Source: Chionis minor (lineage: Eukaryota; Chordata; Aves; Charadriiformes; Chionididae). Taken from it: a stretch of DNA of 64,000 nt. Location of the stretch: NCBI GenBank assembly GCA_013398295.1, contig VZSF01004771.1:170641-234640 (forward strand), read 5' to 3'. Both the position numbers and the translations under genes were made by a program. Shown in pieces: positions 1 through 11,597 of this stretch; the first letter of the stretch is position 1; each line of letters opens with the position of its first letter. The notes beneath the pieces were generated by a model that searched no databases, was not told where the DNA came from, and saw only the letters and a list, made by a program, of their open reading frames with translations.

Positions 1-9
1 TTTTTTTTT

Positions 10-20
10 GGGGGGGGGGG
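10..20 (+). repeat. Oligo-G run after an oligo-T run
   Basis: Positions 1-9 are T and 10-20 are G, followed by TTACGGGGAC and a CCCCCC run at 33-38. It is low-complexity sequence, either a true homopolymer junction or a sequence-end artefact. Confidence 0.7.
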
Positions 21-197
21 TTACGGGGACACACCCCCCTTCAGCATAAAATGTTTTTATTATCCCCATATTCTGAATTATTTTACTATCCCTTTTCCTA
101 GTGTTTTCTCGGCCATATCTTTCCCCCCTTCCCCCCATTTCTAAAGTTATCTGAAAATCAGGTGGCTCGGCTGCTGAGAAATTTGTGTTTTTGAAAG

Positions 198-218
198 AAC
201 TGCGCTTTTCGCGCAGTT
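198..218. other. Perfect 8-bp inverted repeat, 5-nt loop
   Basis: The arms AACTGCGC (198-205) and GCGCAGTT (211-218) flank a TTTTC loop. The stem is GC-rich within AT-rich surroundings. I recognise no function. Confidence 0.7.
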
Positions 219-3200
219 ATGTGGAAAGGGAGGGAGCTGTCTCCAGGATTAAGCCGGTACAAACAGTAATAAAACCGAGAAAGGAGAATAGTTTGCACTT
301 TCATGCGTATGTCATCTTCAGAGGAGGTACAAATAAAATTGTAAAGCAATTTAGTTTTGGTGGGTTTGTTTGGTTTTTTTTTTTTTTTTCAACAGATGGT
401 TTCCAGAATTTAATTTTTGTGTGTGTGGCTAAAACGATAGCAGTCCTTTAAAGTGACCAGACTATCTGTGCTAACAAAGGGTATACTGTGTCTTTAATTA
501 AATGTGGAACTACTTAGAGTGCTGGCTAGACAGCGGAGGGTGATAGTGGTATTTCTGCTTTACAACAGAGCTTAAGGATTGCATTGTGGGAGCACTGAAA
601 TGAATAGACATCTAACTCCAGTTGTGTGAATTGTCCTCCTACAAAAACTTAAGCTGGTTTTAATTGATCTCACGTTCGCTGATTGATCTTAGACCAATTG
701 TTGGGCTTGTTGAACAGTTGGCTTTTCCAAAGGAGATTGATTTAAATTAGTTTTTAGTTTAGTTATTGGATAAATACCGTCGGTATTGACAGTTGACTTA
801 CCGGCGCTGTTTTGTGCTGTCACCTAAGGGTTTTGTTTTGCGCTTTGAAGAATGCGGTCTTTTTCAGGCAATAAGTCTAAAGAAGTAAGCATAGCCAGCT
901 CTAAGCTCTGAAAGCAAAATCTAAGAATGTATTCAAATTATAATAGACATTTGCCATGACACATGCAGTCTGAAGTAATGCTTTCGTACAGGACCCAAAA
1001 TTCCAATAATTTCACAATTTTTCCATATCCCATCTGCAAATAATCAGGCATTCACTGTGGGGTACTGGCAGTTAAAATTTCTCTGGCATTCTGTTTTGTC
1101 TGTTACATGATCTCAGATGCTCCATAATATCATTTTCTTAATGAAATAAAATTTTTGGCATAGATTAAGTCTCCTGTGCGGTAGAAATCAATTGCATTCA
1201 GTCTGGAATTATGGGCGAATATCATATGTAGCTGATTTTTTTTTTAAGGGGCTAAATGTACAGTAATCTTTAAGTACGTATGCCTCTATTGGAGTTTGTG
1301 GATTTGCAGCTGACGTAGAATACTCTAGTAAACAAGAGTTTAGTAAATTTGGGGGGGACCTTCCCAGATTTCTTCATTCCCCTTCTGCTTTCAACCCTTT
1401 CGCAAACCAAGGCGTGCAAGAATGCAGTAGAAGCAGAATGAAAAGTTAAAGTTGAGAATATGGTTCCTACCTGGCATTGACTTGTGTTTTGTTAGTCAAT
1501 GGCACTTCATTAAGAATTATTCGGTAAATGCATTATAATCAACAGATTCTACTAACTCCGCTGCTGCTCTTAGTTACTGTTGCAGCTCGTTAGAATATTG
1601 CTTTGCCTAGTTGGCTCAGAGCAGAACCTTACTTCCCTTGAAACACCCCAGCAAATTCTCCCTTTTAAAGTCTCTGTCCTGAGCAGGTAATTATGATTAT
1701 TTACCTTTCCTGCAGAAGCTAGTCTAAAACATATCTAAGGTTTACAGGACTTAAGCTCAGTGGTGCAATCTCATTGCTGGCTCAGCCTAATATCAAACCA
1801 CCTCCTTTTCTTTTCTTGTTTAATTGTATAACTTGATTTTTTTTCATTTCTTTTGGATACCTACTCGCTTGTTCATATCAATGAAAATTTTTATCTTCTC
1901 TTCAGAGTCTAAGAAGAGCACCTTCATGTCTTAGCATGTCACTGAATATCACGGGGTGCATGAAAGATGAGTGGGTTTTCCCTTGTCTTTGGGACATGAT
2001 AAAAATGACTTTTCCAAAGTGTATCACAAACCAAAAGGGGAGTATATAGAAATGAAGACCGTCAGACTGGCTTACTGGGAGGAGTGATGGTATTCTGCAA
2101 AAGCATTGACAGAGAAGCATATAGGATTCATTATAAACAGCCGTCAAAAATTAGATCCTAACAAAATTCCCCGAGGCAAAAAATGTCAATGTGACCGCAG
2201 TGCCTGTATTGATGGGAAGACTCAACTGTAGTACAGGGAGGCTCTCTGGAGTTGGTGAGACCGATGTTGGAATAATGGGAGATGTGAAGGAGACACATTC
2301 ACACTGGGAAATTGGAAGTTACCTATATCCAAGAACTCAAAGAAAAACTGTGGGTGTGGAATACTTGTCTTTGTATTTAGTTCCTGTTCCAGGAGTGTCG
2401 TGAGGGCTAAGGTACACAGCCATCTCCTGGATGCTCGCACTCTGTATTAGATGTACATAAAGAAAGGGGTAATATCTGTGGCAATGAGTGAATAGGAAGT
2501 GACAGTGGTGATGGCAAAATATCCGCAGGTGGAAACAGGAAGAATGCCTGGGGAAGGAAATTTCCCCAAGTGTTTCTCAGAGCTCAGCATAGCTCTGTGG
2601 GTGGTGTTTATAGGAGTATATGCATATAGGGAGGAACACAGTAGCTGGAATCAAAATTATGTAAATTAAGTCAGTGTCATCTTAATATAAAATGGGAATT
2701 TTGATGACAAACCGGTTATTAATATAGGAAGCTGCTACATGGATCTTCAACTCAAAGAAAAGCCTGTTCAGATCTTGGGGATTGTGATTTAACTTTCCTA
2801 ACTAGATACTTACCTGAAACGGGGATGGTCTTGGAACCCATCTCAGTTGGATTGTGCGGTCAGGCTTTGGGAAAGATTGATGATTTGAGCATTAGGGAAA
2901 AGGAACCTGTGTTGGAAAGTCTTGATTGAAGAGCCACATCTGGTTTTACAAGGACTGTACTAATTCCAAAAGAATAATTTAGTATCTCAAAAAAAACCCC
3001 AACTCCAAACCCAACCCCAAACTACAAAGAATATCTTTTAATTGTCTGACATTATCCAAATATTTTACCTATTCTATCCTCCTCTCTTTGAACTTGAAAC
3101 ATGTTTTGCATTTGGAGTTAACTTTTTGTCTGCGGGTTAAGGCTTAAAATCTTACGAGGAAGCTGTACTTCGAGATATGTGTTTTCCTCATGTGTTACAT

Positions 3201-3420
3201 TAAATGCTTGTAGCAGAATTGGTAAAAGAACCAAGAAATGTTAACACTTTCTGGAGTAGTTTCCCAGGCACTTGTGATCATTAGTAAAGCTTTGGAGAGT
3301 AGCTTTTGTTCCTCAGCCCCTTACTACTTAGGATAGTTATTAAACATTCTTTACATACACATCATTACGACAGCAGTAAGAATATCCTAACACTGTAAAT
3401 GATTGACAAGTCAACACTTT

Positions 3421-3452
3421 TTAAACTTTTGGCTACTTAAACTTTTGGCTAC
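3421..3452. repeat. Exact tandem duplication of a 16-bp unit
   Basis: The unit TTAAACTTTTGGCTAC occurs twice head to tail (3421-3436 and 3437-3452), and a partial TTAA follows. No divergence between copies is visible, which suggests a recent replication-slippage duplication. Confidence 0.9.
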
Positions 3453-5843
3453 TTAACGCCCTGTTATCTGGTAAGTCTGAGGAAGTTTCTTCAACTAAAA
3501 TGTCAGCAGAAGTCAAGACTTCCGTGTGAATGACTGAATACTGAGCTAGCTAATGGTGCAGCGTTACTGAGGACGATGGATGCTCCAGTGGATTGTACAG
3601 ACTTGCGGAAGAGATGCTCACAATGCCAAGAGCGGGATTCACCGTGAAAACAGACACCTAAGTTTAGGTGCTTGGTTCAGTTTCCTGAGTTAGGTTTCTA
3701 GTACTGCTTGTGCTATTTAAAGGATAGCTTCCTTCTGGGCCTGGCAGGTACGTGACCTTCTTGAGCAGCCAGAGGCCAGGCAGGATGCCCTGGAGCACGT
3801 CGGATGCGTCTGACGCCCTGAGGTGTCTCAAGACCCGCTCTGGTGGAAACTGGGGAGCAGTGCTGGCACAGTGTTGCTGTATGTATGCTTTACCTCGCCT
3901 GTATCCATCCCTTCAGCTTCCATTACAGGTCCCTCGGGGTTAGGATATTGGGCTAGATGGGTGTGTCTGGTCAGACCTTGAAGTCTATGCTTACATGCTT
4001 TTGTATTAAAACCTGCAGGAAGACTTACACTGTGGTGAAGAAACTATGTTTGTCTGTTTGACAAACTTGGCTTAGTTTTATGTTTTCCCTTTTTTGCGGA
4101 AGGGGTGGAGGATATATGTTTTCCAAGGCTTGGGTGAAATCTGTTACTGGAGCATGTCAAAATGCATGACAAATACCAAAAGTGAGCTTGTATACTAATA
4201 CAGGGAAGCTAAGACAATAACAGCAAGAATACAGTTTTTCACTTCCGTGTGTCACTTACAATATACAGGCCAGCATAATTACTATGATAAAGTATGTTAG
4301 CATGGTGTTGTTTACGTAATCTGCATTTAATGAAAAATATGACATTATTTAAAAGCTAGAAAGTGGAAGGAAGAGGTGTTCACTATCAAAATTCAAGGCA
4401 TGAAGAAATAAACAGTGGTCTTTATGTAAGCTGTTTCTTTGTGGGTTTTTTTCTGTCTCTTGCTATTTCTGCCAAGAGTCGGACTATCCCACGGAGGTCT
4501 GCATTTCATTTCATTTCTGACCATCTAGCTATTTTTTAATACCCAATTTTAATGCCCATAGATGAAAGGGCACTGTCTAGTCAAACCTGCAGACCATCAC
4601 AGGCTGCAAACTTTTCCCAGTGCACTGTACATCACTCAGAAGCTTGTAGCTGACCATAACATCCTTTTCCAAAAGTGCGTCCTTGATTATAAATGCCAGG
4701 GGTGGGATTCATGTGTCTACATGTAATTATCTGCAACATGAATGTCTACATTTTCTGTTATAATTGATGTAGTGCTAGTTGGTACAGTCCATGGAGCTGT
4801 TGGTACAATTTAACTCATCCTACAGTAGGTGCTTGCCTTTGATCTGATAAAGCATATGCCAAACTCAATAAATATAAGATATGATGACTTGATTACCACT
4901 GTCTGTAACAGAAGTATGGTCCAGATCTACACATCTTCATTGCTAGCTCCTGAAGTAAGCTGAAATCAGCCTCAAATGAGAAGGGATCCACCACATCCAA
5001 TCTCCTCACCTATATTAAAATTTCATGCTAGTGCAGCTCTTAACTTTAATAGATACATCCCTGAAAGTTATACTTTCTCTTCTATTAGAGATTTATTTAG
5101 TTTCAGGTATTTTTTTAATACTAAATTAAATTCCTCAGGCATGCTCTCTCTTTTCACCTCAAAGTTTTGTTCAGGCACAGTTTGAGAACCTTCTGTATTT
5201 GTCTAGGCTCCAAGTATTTGCTAATCCTCTCTTAGTGAAAAGCATGACTTCATACGTGTTGGCTGTTGATAATGCACAAATGTAACAGCTTGATCCTTTC
5301 ATCATGGGCTGCTTTCGACACCAAAATAGCTGCTGCCATGGTCTGTATACTCATTGTCGTAGTTGTTTAGCAGATGCAATGCTTTGGAAAGTGTCAGTCG
5401 GGTGCTGCAAAGTCACTTTGTGCATGCAGAGTTAAATCTATCACTTTTTGGGATGGTTGGGTTTAAAGCCCGTGCCTAAGTAATGTTTGGGGTAGAATAT
5501 GGAATAGGCTTGTGGTATGACTCTTTGATACTTGGATTCTGACAAATGCATCTTAGGAAGTGAAGTGCCAGGTGGATCTTGCTTCTGAGCACCATCAGGC
5601 AGATGCAGAGTTTGGGTTGTACAGCTATTGCTCCTATCTGCATGATGGCTTTGTCCAGCCAGCTCCATACATAAACGCCACTTATCGACCAGTGTTTACT
5701 GTTATACTTGTCGAACTTTGTATATCTGTGGGCAGTAAGGTAACTTCTGAGTTGAAACCTAGCTGCATCACATCATTCTCGCTACATCTGGCTGTTCCAG
5801 CTCTCACAGGGTTTACTGTGAGGTGAACTGTCCTGTCCATTTT

Positions 5844-6544
5844 CACAGAATGGTTTGGGTTGGAAGAGACTTTAAAGATCATCTAGTTGCACCCTGCCAT
5901 GGCCAGGGACACCTCCCACCAGACCAGGCTGCTCAAAGCCCCATCCCACCTGGCCTTCAATACTTCCAGGGATGGGGCCTCCACACCTTTTCTGGGCAAC
6001 CCATTCTAGTGCCTCACTACCCTCACAGTGAAAAATTTCTTCCTGAGATCTAATCTATATCTCCCCTCTTCCAGTTTGAAGCCATTACCCCTATTGCTAC
6101 ACTCCCTGAGAAAGAGTCCCTCCCATCTTTCCTGTAGGCCCCCTTTAGGTACTGGAAGGGGCTATAAGGTCTCCCCAGAGCCTTCTCTTCTCCAGGCTGA
6201 ACACCCCCGACTCTCTCAGCCTGTCTTCATAGGAGAGGTGCTCCAGCCCTCTTATCATCTTTGTTGCCCTCCTGTAGACTTGCTTCAACGGTCCATGTCC
6301 TTCTAATGTTGGGGGCTCCACAGCTGGATGCAGTACTCTAAGGGGGCTCTCAGCAGAGTGGAGTAGAGGGGCAGAATCACCTTCCTCAACCTGCTGGCCA
6401 TGCTTCTTCTGATGCAGCCCAGGATTTGGTTGGCTTTCTGGGCTGTGAGTGCACATTGCAGGGTCATGTTGAGCTTCTCATCAGCCAGCACCCCCAAGTC
6501 CTTCTCCTCAGAGCTGCTCTCAATCCATTCTCTGCCCAGCACTA
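5844..6544 (-). mobile_element. CR1 LINE fragment, 5'-truncated, antisense to RSPO2
   Basis: On the + strand this begins with the complement of the CR1 3' end (CACAGAATGGTTTGGGTTGG). It continues through the conserved C-terminal part of CR1 ORF2. The minus-strand frame at 6303-6542 carries CR1 signatures such as [15 protein letters not shown] and a degenerate [11 protein letters not shown]. The next part ([20 protein letters not shown]) lies in a different frame (within 6145-6456), so a frameshift separates the two. CR1 ORF2 encodes an endonuclease and reverse transcriptase that move the element by target-primed reverse transcription. Only the region after the RT catalytic motif survives here. 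It is a dead copy, typical of avian genomes. Confidence 0.93.
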
Positions 6545-9500
6545 ATTAGCAAATAGTTTTTCAAAACTCTGAGGAGAAATGGAGTTGAAAGGCATCAGGG
6601 TGATGGTCTCCCGTGTATGCCCCAAAAAGGCAGATGATGGTGTAACACAATGTCAAACATGGGAAAGGCAGGAGTGAAAGAAAGGGTCTGACAGACACTC
6701 TAATTAATGTCACCTTTCCACTACAGTTTCTGCAGTGGAGATGGAGGGCAGGAAGGAGGAATTAGAAGAAACTGGTGTTTTATGTAATGCTATTTCATAA
6801 TACTTAATTGATGTGAAAGTTGATCTTCTGAGCATGGAATGGAGATGACAACTGCAACTCATCCAAAATGATGGATTATCAGAATACTTTCCCCTGTAGA
6901 TCGTCCTCTGAGACTGCAAGGATTTGATACCTTAATCCTATGTCTTACTTTGAGATTGCTCCATCTTAGCACCTTCATTTCGAAGGTATGCACATCTCTG
7001 ACCTTTATCTATCAAACTGTGGTCCGTGGAGCAGGTATGAGCATTTTCTGGATGTGTACAGTCACATGGCCCCATCCTTGTGTTTGTACCTAAATACTCT
7101 TGAATGCAACACTCAGTGAATTTATATATATAGCTTTGCTATATAAATTACTTACTCTATTTGGATGCAAATGGTTGTTGCCTAAATGTGAAGTTGTTGC
7201 TTCAAATTTCTTTTTAGGTGGTAGCATGTGGCAGATTGGTGACTGAATATCCGGACCTTTCCTCTTGTTTATGGACTTGAATTTACAAAGTATGAAGAGC
7301 AAAAGCATATATAAAAAGAAGTAAAATTATAGAATGGGGCAGAAAGAGATGGTTTTTTTTAAAGGGAAAGCAGACAAGCAAATAGTATTTTAGGTACTTT
7401 AATTATGTGATCAAGGGGAGGTTTTTAAGATCCCATTTGTTAAGATCTGGTGAGCAGTGCAAAAAATGTTCATGCTCTTTGTTTCACTGTAATAGGAGAA
7501 ATATCTTCTGATAGCAGGCAGTTTGCAAATCTTAGCATCCCGTAGTTAATCAGTTATGTATTTCTTTTTGAAGCACCAATTTCAGTAGAACCGAGTACTT
7601 GATGTATCTGTAAGGCTTTTTCCGTTTCAAAGGAATGGAATTTATGCTATCTGCTGTCATTCTTTTTTTTTTTTTTTGGTTGTTTTTATGGGATGTTTAT
7701 ATGACTGTAACAAGGAAAGTGTAAGTAATTACAGGTAATATTTAGCAGAGGCGTGCAGTTCTGTATTTACATTTCAAAATAAACACTTTAATTGAATTAT
7801 GAATGCTATTTGAAGAGGGTAATAGCAAATCTCATGTATGGTTAACATAGATCCAAACCATTATGAAAATCCTTCGACTATGATTTTCTGTTTTTAAAAA
7901 ATAATTTTTGCTCTGTAGGATTTAAAAAATGTAAATCTAAAAATAATCCAGAGCATATGGTTTAGGGATTATGAGTCTCAAATTTACCTTGCAGAAACTT
8001 TTGTCTTTTTTTTTGTAGAATTGTCAAGGTTTTCTCCATCTTGATGAAAACCAGACCCAAACATAGATGTAGTGAGATGGAGGAAGGGACCTAAAAGATA
8101 AATAGTGTTTGTGATGTTGGCTTTTAGGTACTGCCTAAATTGGTGACTTTTTTTAAGTCACTGGGCAGTTGCATGAAGACTAACTAGACCACGTGCAGCC
8201 ATGAAGACAACGTCAGTGCCTTTTTATATATTGGAAGAAACATGTACTGCTTTACACTGTGAAGGGACAACAGTATTTGTGTTGGAGGATTGCAGTGGTG
8301 CGACAAAATACAAACTTCCTGATCCAGACATGTTATGTTCTTTTTTGAATTGAAATGCTGGCTGAAATATGTTACGCACTCCACACTAATGTATGGTCTT
8401 TTCAGCCGTATGGTTGCCACCTTTGAAATACCAAAAAACCCCCAAACTAGCCACATCAGAGAAATGGCTGTTGTGCGTGCACAGATTAATCTGCACATGT
8501 ATTGCAGCGCTGACAACACCCAGTGCGTCCATACTAAAACTTGCTGGGCAAGTTGGAAACCACTGAAACAGCAGCTCTGCTTAGCGAAGAGAGGTGTTAC
8601 TGATTTGCTTTCTTGAATTTCTCAAAAAAATTTTGGTAGATACATTTTCATTATGAACCTACTGAATTACCTAGCGATTCCACTGACAAGCCTGTAGCTA
8701 CCACTCTTGAATGGGAATTAAAGTTTCATCATCTTTCACTTTATCTATATTGAGATGGTAGTTCAGGATCCCAGCTGAGGTGAGGCCACATAGTGTTGGT
8801 CCCCCTTAGGGAATAACCTCTGAATTAAAGTCGCCAGAGCAGAATCTGTCCCAGTTTTCCCTCCACCAGCAGGAATGTTGTTTGGCTTTCATTACAGCTA
8901 GTTCAGACCTGGTCCAGGTCTTATTTTACACAGTGCATGGTGGATATAGATTCTATTTTGACCCAGCAAGAGTAACTGTAACTCGGCAGGATCACGGCAG
9001 TACACCCAAGGTGCATTAGGTTGTGTTCACAGCACACTATCACAGCAGCCACTTGTTTTTAGTTTGCTTAAAGCTATTGCCAATTATTGCAAAATACTTA
9101 CAAATAGCCTCTGATCTGAGATGCTTCACTCTTACAAGGGACCTAAACCCAAAGAACATACTAGAGTTTTGCTTATTTATATGTCCTCATAAAATTACAT
9201 GTTTTAATACTTTTATCAGGAGCATTCTCAGGAGGTGGTTTTACCTCTAAATTTTGTCTCCTGTCCTCTCCAGAATGGTCAGTCTTCTCTCCCCTACTCT
9301 GCTGAATGGTCACTTGTGAGGAAAGTTGACTTTCTGAGGGACATCTGAGGGAAGATACCTTTTGGACTAGAGTAGCTGTGTGCGTTTGCTGTTGTGATCT
9401 ACTCCTGTGTCAGCAGCTGATGACAGGACAGTTCTTCAACTTAGGCTCCTTGCCTGGGCCACCAGAAATATACCTGGCCTGTGTGTATCTTGGTGTTTTA

Positions 9501-10827
9501 TGAGATGTTCAGCAAATATGGATTGCGCATGGGCACATTGCCTGTTTTAAGTCTCTGTTGTCTATCTGACATGGGCCAGTGCTGGGAGGTCTGTCTTGCT
9601 GGTGAGAGGGTACCTTCAGAAGTCAGAGGGATTGCTTTCATTGTTAGTCTTTCCACATGTAAAACTTCGGTTAATACATGTATGCATCAATGGCAATGGT
9701 AATAGAAAATAAATCCCTCTTTTATGTAAATGTTAAGCAGCGTTCCAGTGTGAAACGTTAACATTATGGCAGTATAGGAGTTAATAATGGAAGCATCTAA
9801 TTGAAACGGTGCTTCTAGACAGGTGCTTTGGCTTCCAACTGCATTTCTCACGGCACTACTGCACTATGCTGGAGCGCAGCAACTTTCCCAGTGCTGAGAT
9901 GGCAGTGGGACATGGTTTCTCTTTGTAGCTAATGAAACCACAGAATTGCAAGTGCTTATCCTAACTCTTCTATTCAGTCTCAGATTTTGCTGAACTTCAC
10001 CTGTTGCCTGTGGCCTTCAAAGGGTTTTTTTGGAATTGAATTTTAGGAAACATTTGTAGCTGTAGTTGGGAAGTAAAATGAGAAAAAAACCCAACATTTT
10101 TGTAGTGTTTAACTATTTTTTTCTATAAAGCTTACTTTGACTCAAGTTTATAGTGTTTTGTTTGTGGGGTTTTTTTAGTATAGATTGTTGTAGAAACAGA
10201 GAACTATGAACTGCTTCCACGCAATACGTGCTGTGAAAGTGAGAAGCAAATCTTCTGCAAAATCTTATATTTAGGTGAACAGAACCCGTAGGCCACCTAG
10301 TGCTATGCTGTGTGTATCTCTACTGCTGTACAGGTTTGTAGTAGTAAAAATGCATACTTCTGAAGGGTTCAAGTAAACAAAACTAACACAGGGTAGGAAA
10401 GGAAGAGGAGGCACAGAATAACCTTGTGTTTAACAGTTTGGGACAAAGTTGGGTATCTGAGCTCCAGTTTTGATTCTCAGACTTGTCCGTGTTCACTGGA
10501 TTATGTAGCCCCTCTGTGTTAAGGGCATATATTAGCACAAAATAAAGTATTTCCTCCATTTCAGATAGCAGAGTTCAGCCTCATCTGTATCTCTCTCAGA
10601 AAGAAAGTCAACAATTTTCCTGTTATCTTCCCATATTTGTGCTGCACGTGCTCTGTCCATCTCTCTTTCGCATGACCTCTGCAACCCAGTACAGACTTCT
10701 CTATTGCGTCAAAGGGAATTTAGTTTTGCTCAACTTTGGGTCGAGGAAGATCTGTCCTTCTACTAAAAATGTCTTGTTATTTGCATCTTGTGCCAGCAGT
10801 ATTCTGGAAATTACCCTCCCCATCCAG
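6545..10827 (+). other. Unique intronic DNA, no gene seen
   Basis: The sequence is AT-rich with only short unrecognisable open frames on both strands. It contains a 15-T run (7663-7677) and a small stem with arms GTGACTT and AAGTCAC (8143-8161). I recognise no coding, RNA or repeat family in it. Confidence 0.6.
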
Positions 10828-11597
10828 GGGACCTCAACAGGCTGGAGAAATCAAAAGGAACCTCATGAAGGTCAACAAGAAGTGCAGAATCCTGCACCTG
10901 GGAAAGAACAACCCTGTGCATCAATATATGCTTGGGGCAAACCAACTGGAAAACAGCTTGGCAGAAAAGGCCCCGGGGGTCATGGTGGACGCTATGTTGA
11001 ATGCGGGCCAGCAATGTGCTCTTGCTGCAAGGAAGGCTAAGGGTGTTCTGGGCTGTATTGGGAGGAGTGTTTGCCAGCAGCCGATCCTTCCTCTCCAGTC
11101 AGCAGTAGTGAGGCCACACTTAGAGTACTGTGTCCATCTCTGGGCTCCTCAGTACAGGAGAGATGTGGACACACTGGAGAGAGTTCAACAAAGAGCCACA
11201 AAGATGATTAAAGGGACTGGAGCATCTCTCACATGGTGACAGGCTGAGAGAAGAGAAGGCTCCGGGGGATCTTATGTGTGTAAATACCTGAAGGGAGGGT
11301 GCAAAGAGGATGGAGCCAGGCTCTTTCCAGTGGTGCCCAGTGACAGGAGCAGAGGCAATGGGCACAAACTGAAGCACAGGAGGTGTTCTGAACATCAGGA
11401 AACACTTTTTTCACTGTGGGGGTGACTGAGCACTGTTACAGGTTGCCCTGAGGGTCTGTAGGGTCTCCCTCCTTGGAGATATTCAAAAACCGTCCAGACA
11501 CGGACCTGGGCAACTGCATCTAGGTGGCCCTGCTTGAACAGGGTGATCGGACCAGATGGCCTCCAGAGGTCCCTTCCACCCTCAACCATTCTCTGAA
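10828..11597 (+). mobile_element. CR1 LINE fragment, 5'-truncated, same strand as RSPO2
   Basis: This begins inside CR1 ORF2 just after the RT core (ACAGGCTGGAGAAATC, then a frame with CRILHLGKNNPVHQYMLG) and runs to the 3' untranslated end (CCCTTCCACCCTCAACC). The frame within 10736-11239 includes ARKAKGVLGCIGRSV, VVRPHLEYCVHLWAPQY and RVQQRATKMIKG, the usual CR1 order. The frame is lost soon after, although CR1-like nucleotides continue to about 11597. The terminal octamers are eroded, so this looks older than the copy at 52551-52995. Confidence 0.92.

Larger units (their letters stand above)
1..5843 (+). other. Intronic DNA, presumed RSPO2 intron upstream of the Fu1 exon
   Basis: I see no gene here. 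The open frames are short, overlap on both strands and match nothing I recognise. The stretch starts with nine T followed by eleven G. It also holds a C-rich patch (119-138), a 16-T run (374-389), a small perfect hairpin (198-218), a CCAAA-rich patch (about 2994-3023) and an exact 16-bp tandem duplication (3421-3452). Assignment to RSPO2 is inferred from the downstream exon on the same strand and the lack of any intervening gene. The signal-peptide exon was looked for by eye and not found. Confidence 0.6.
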
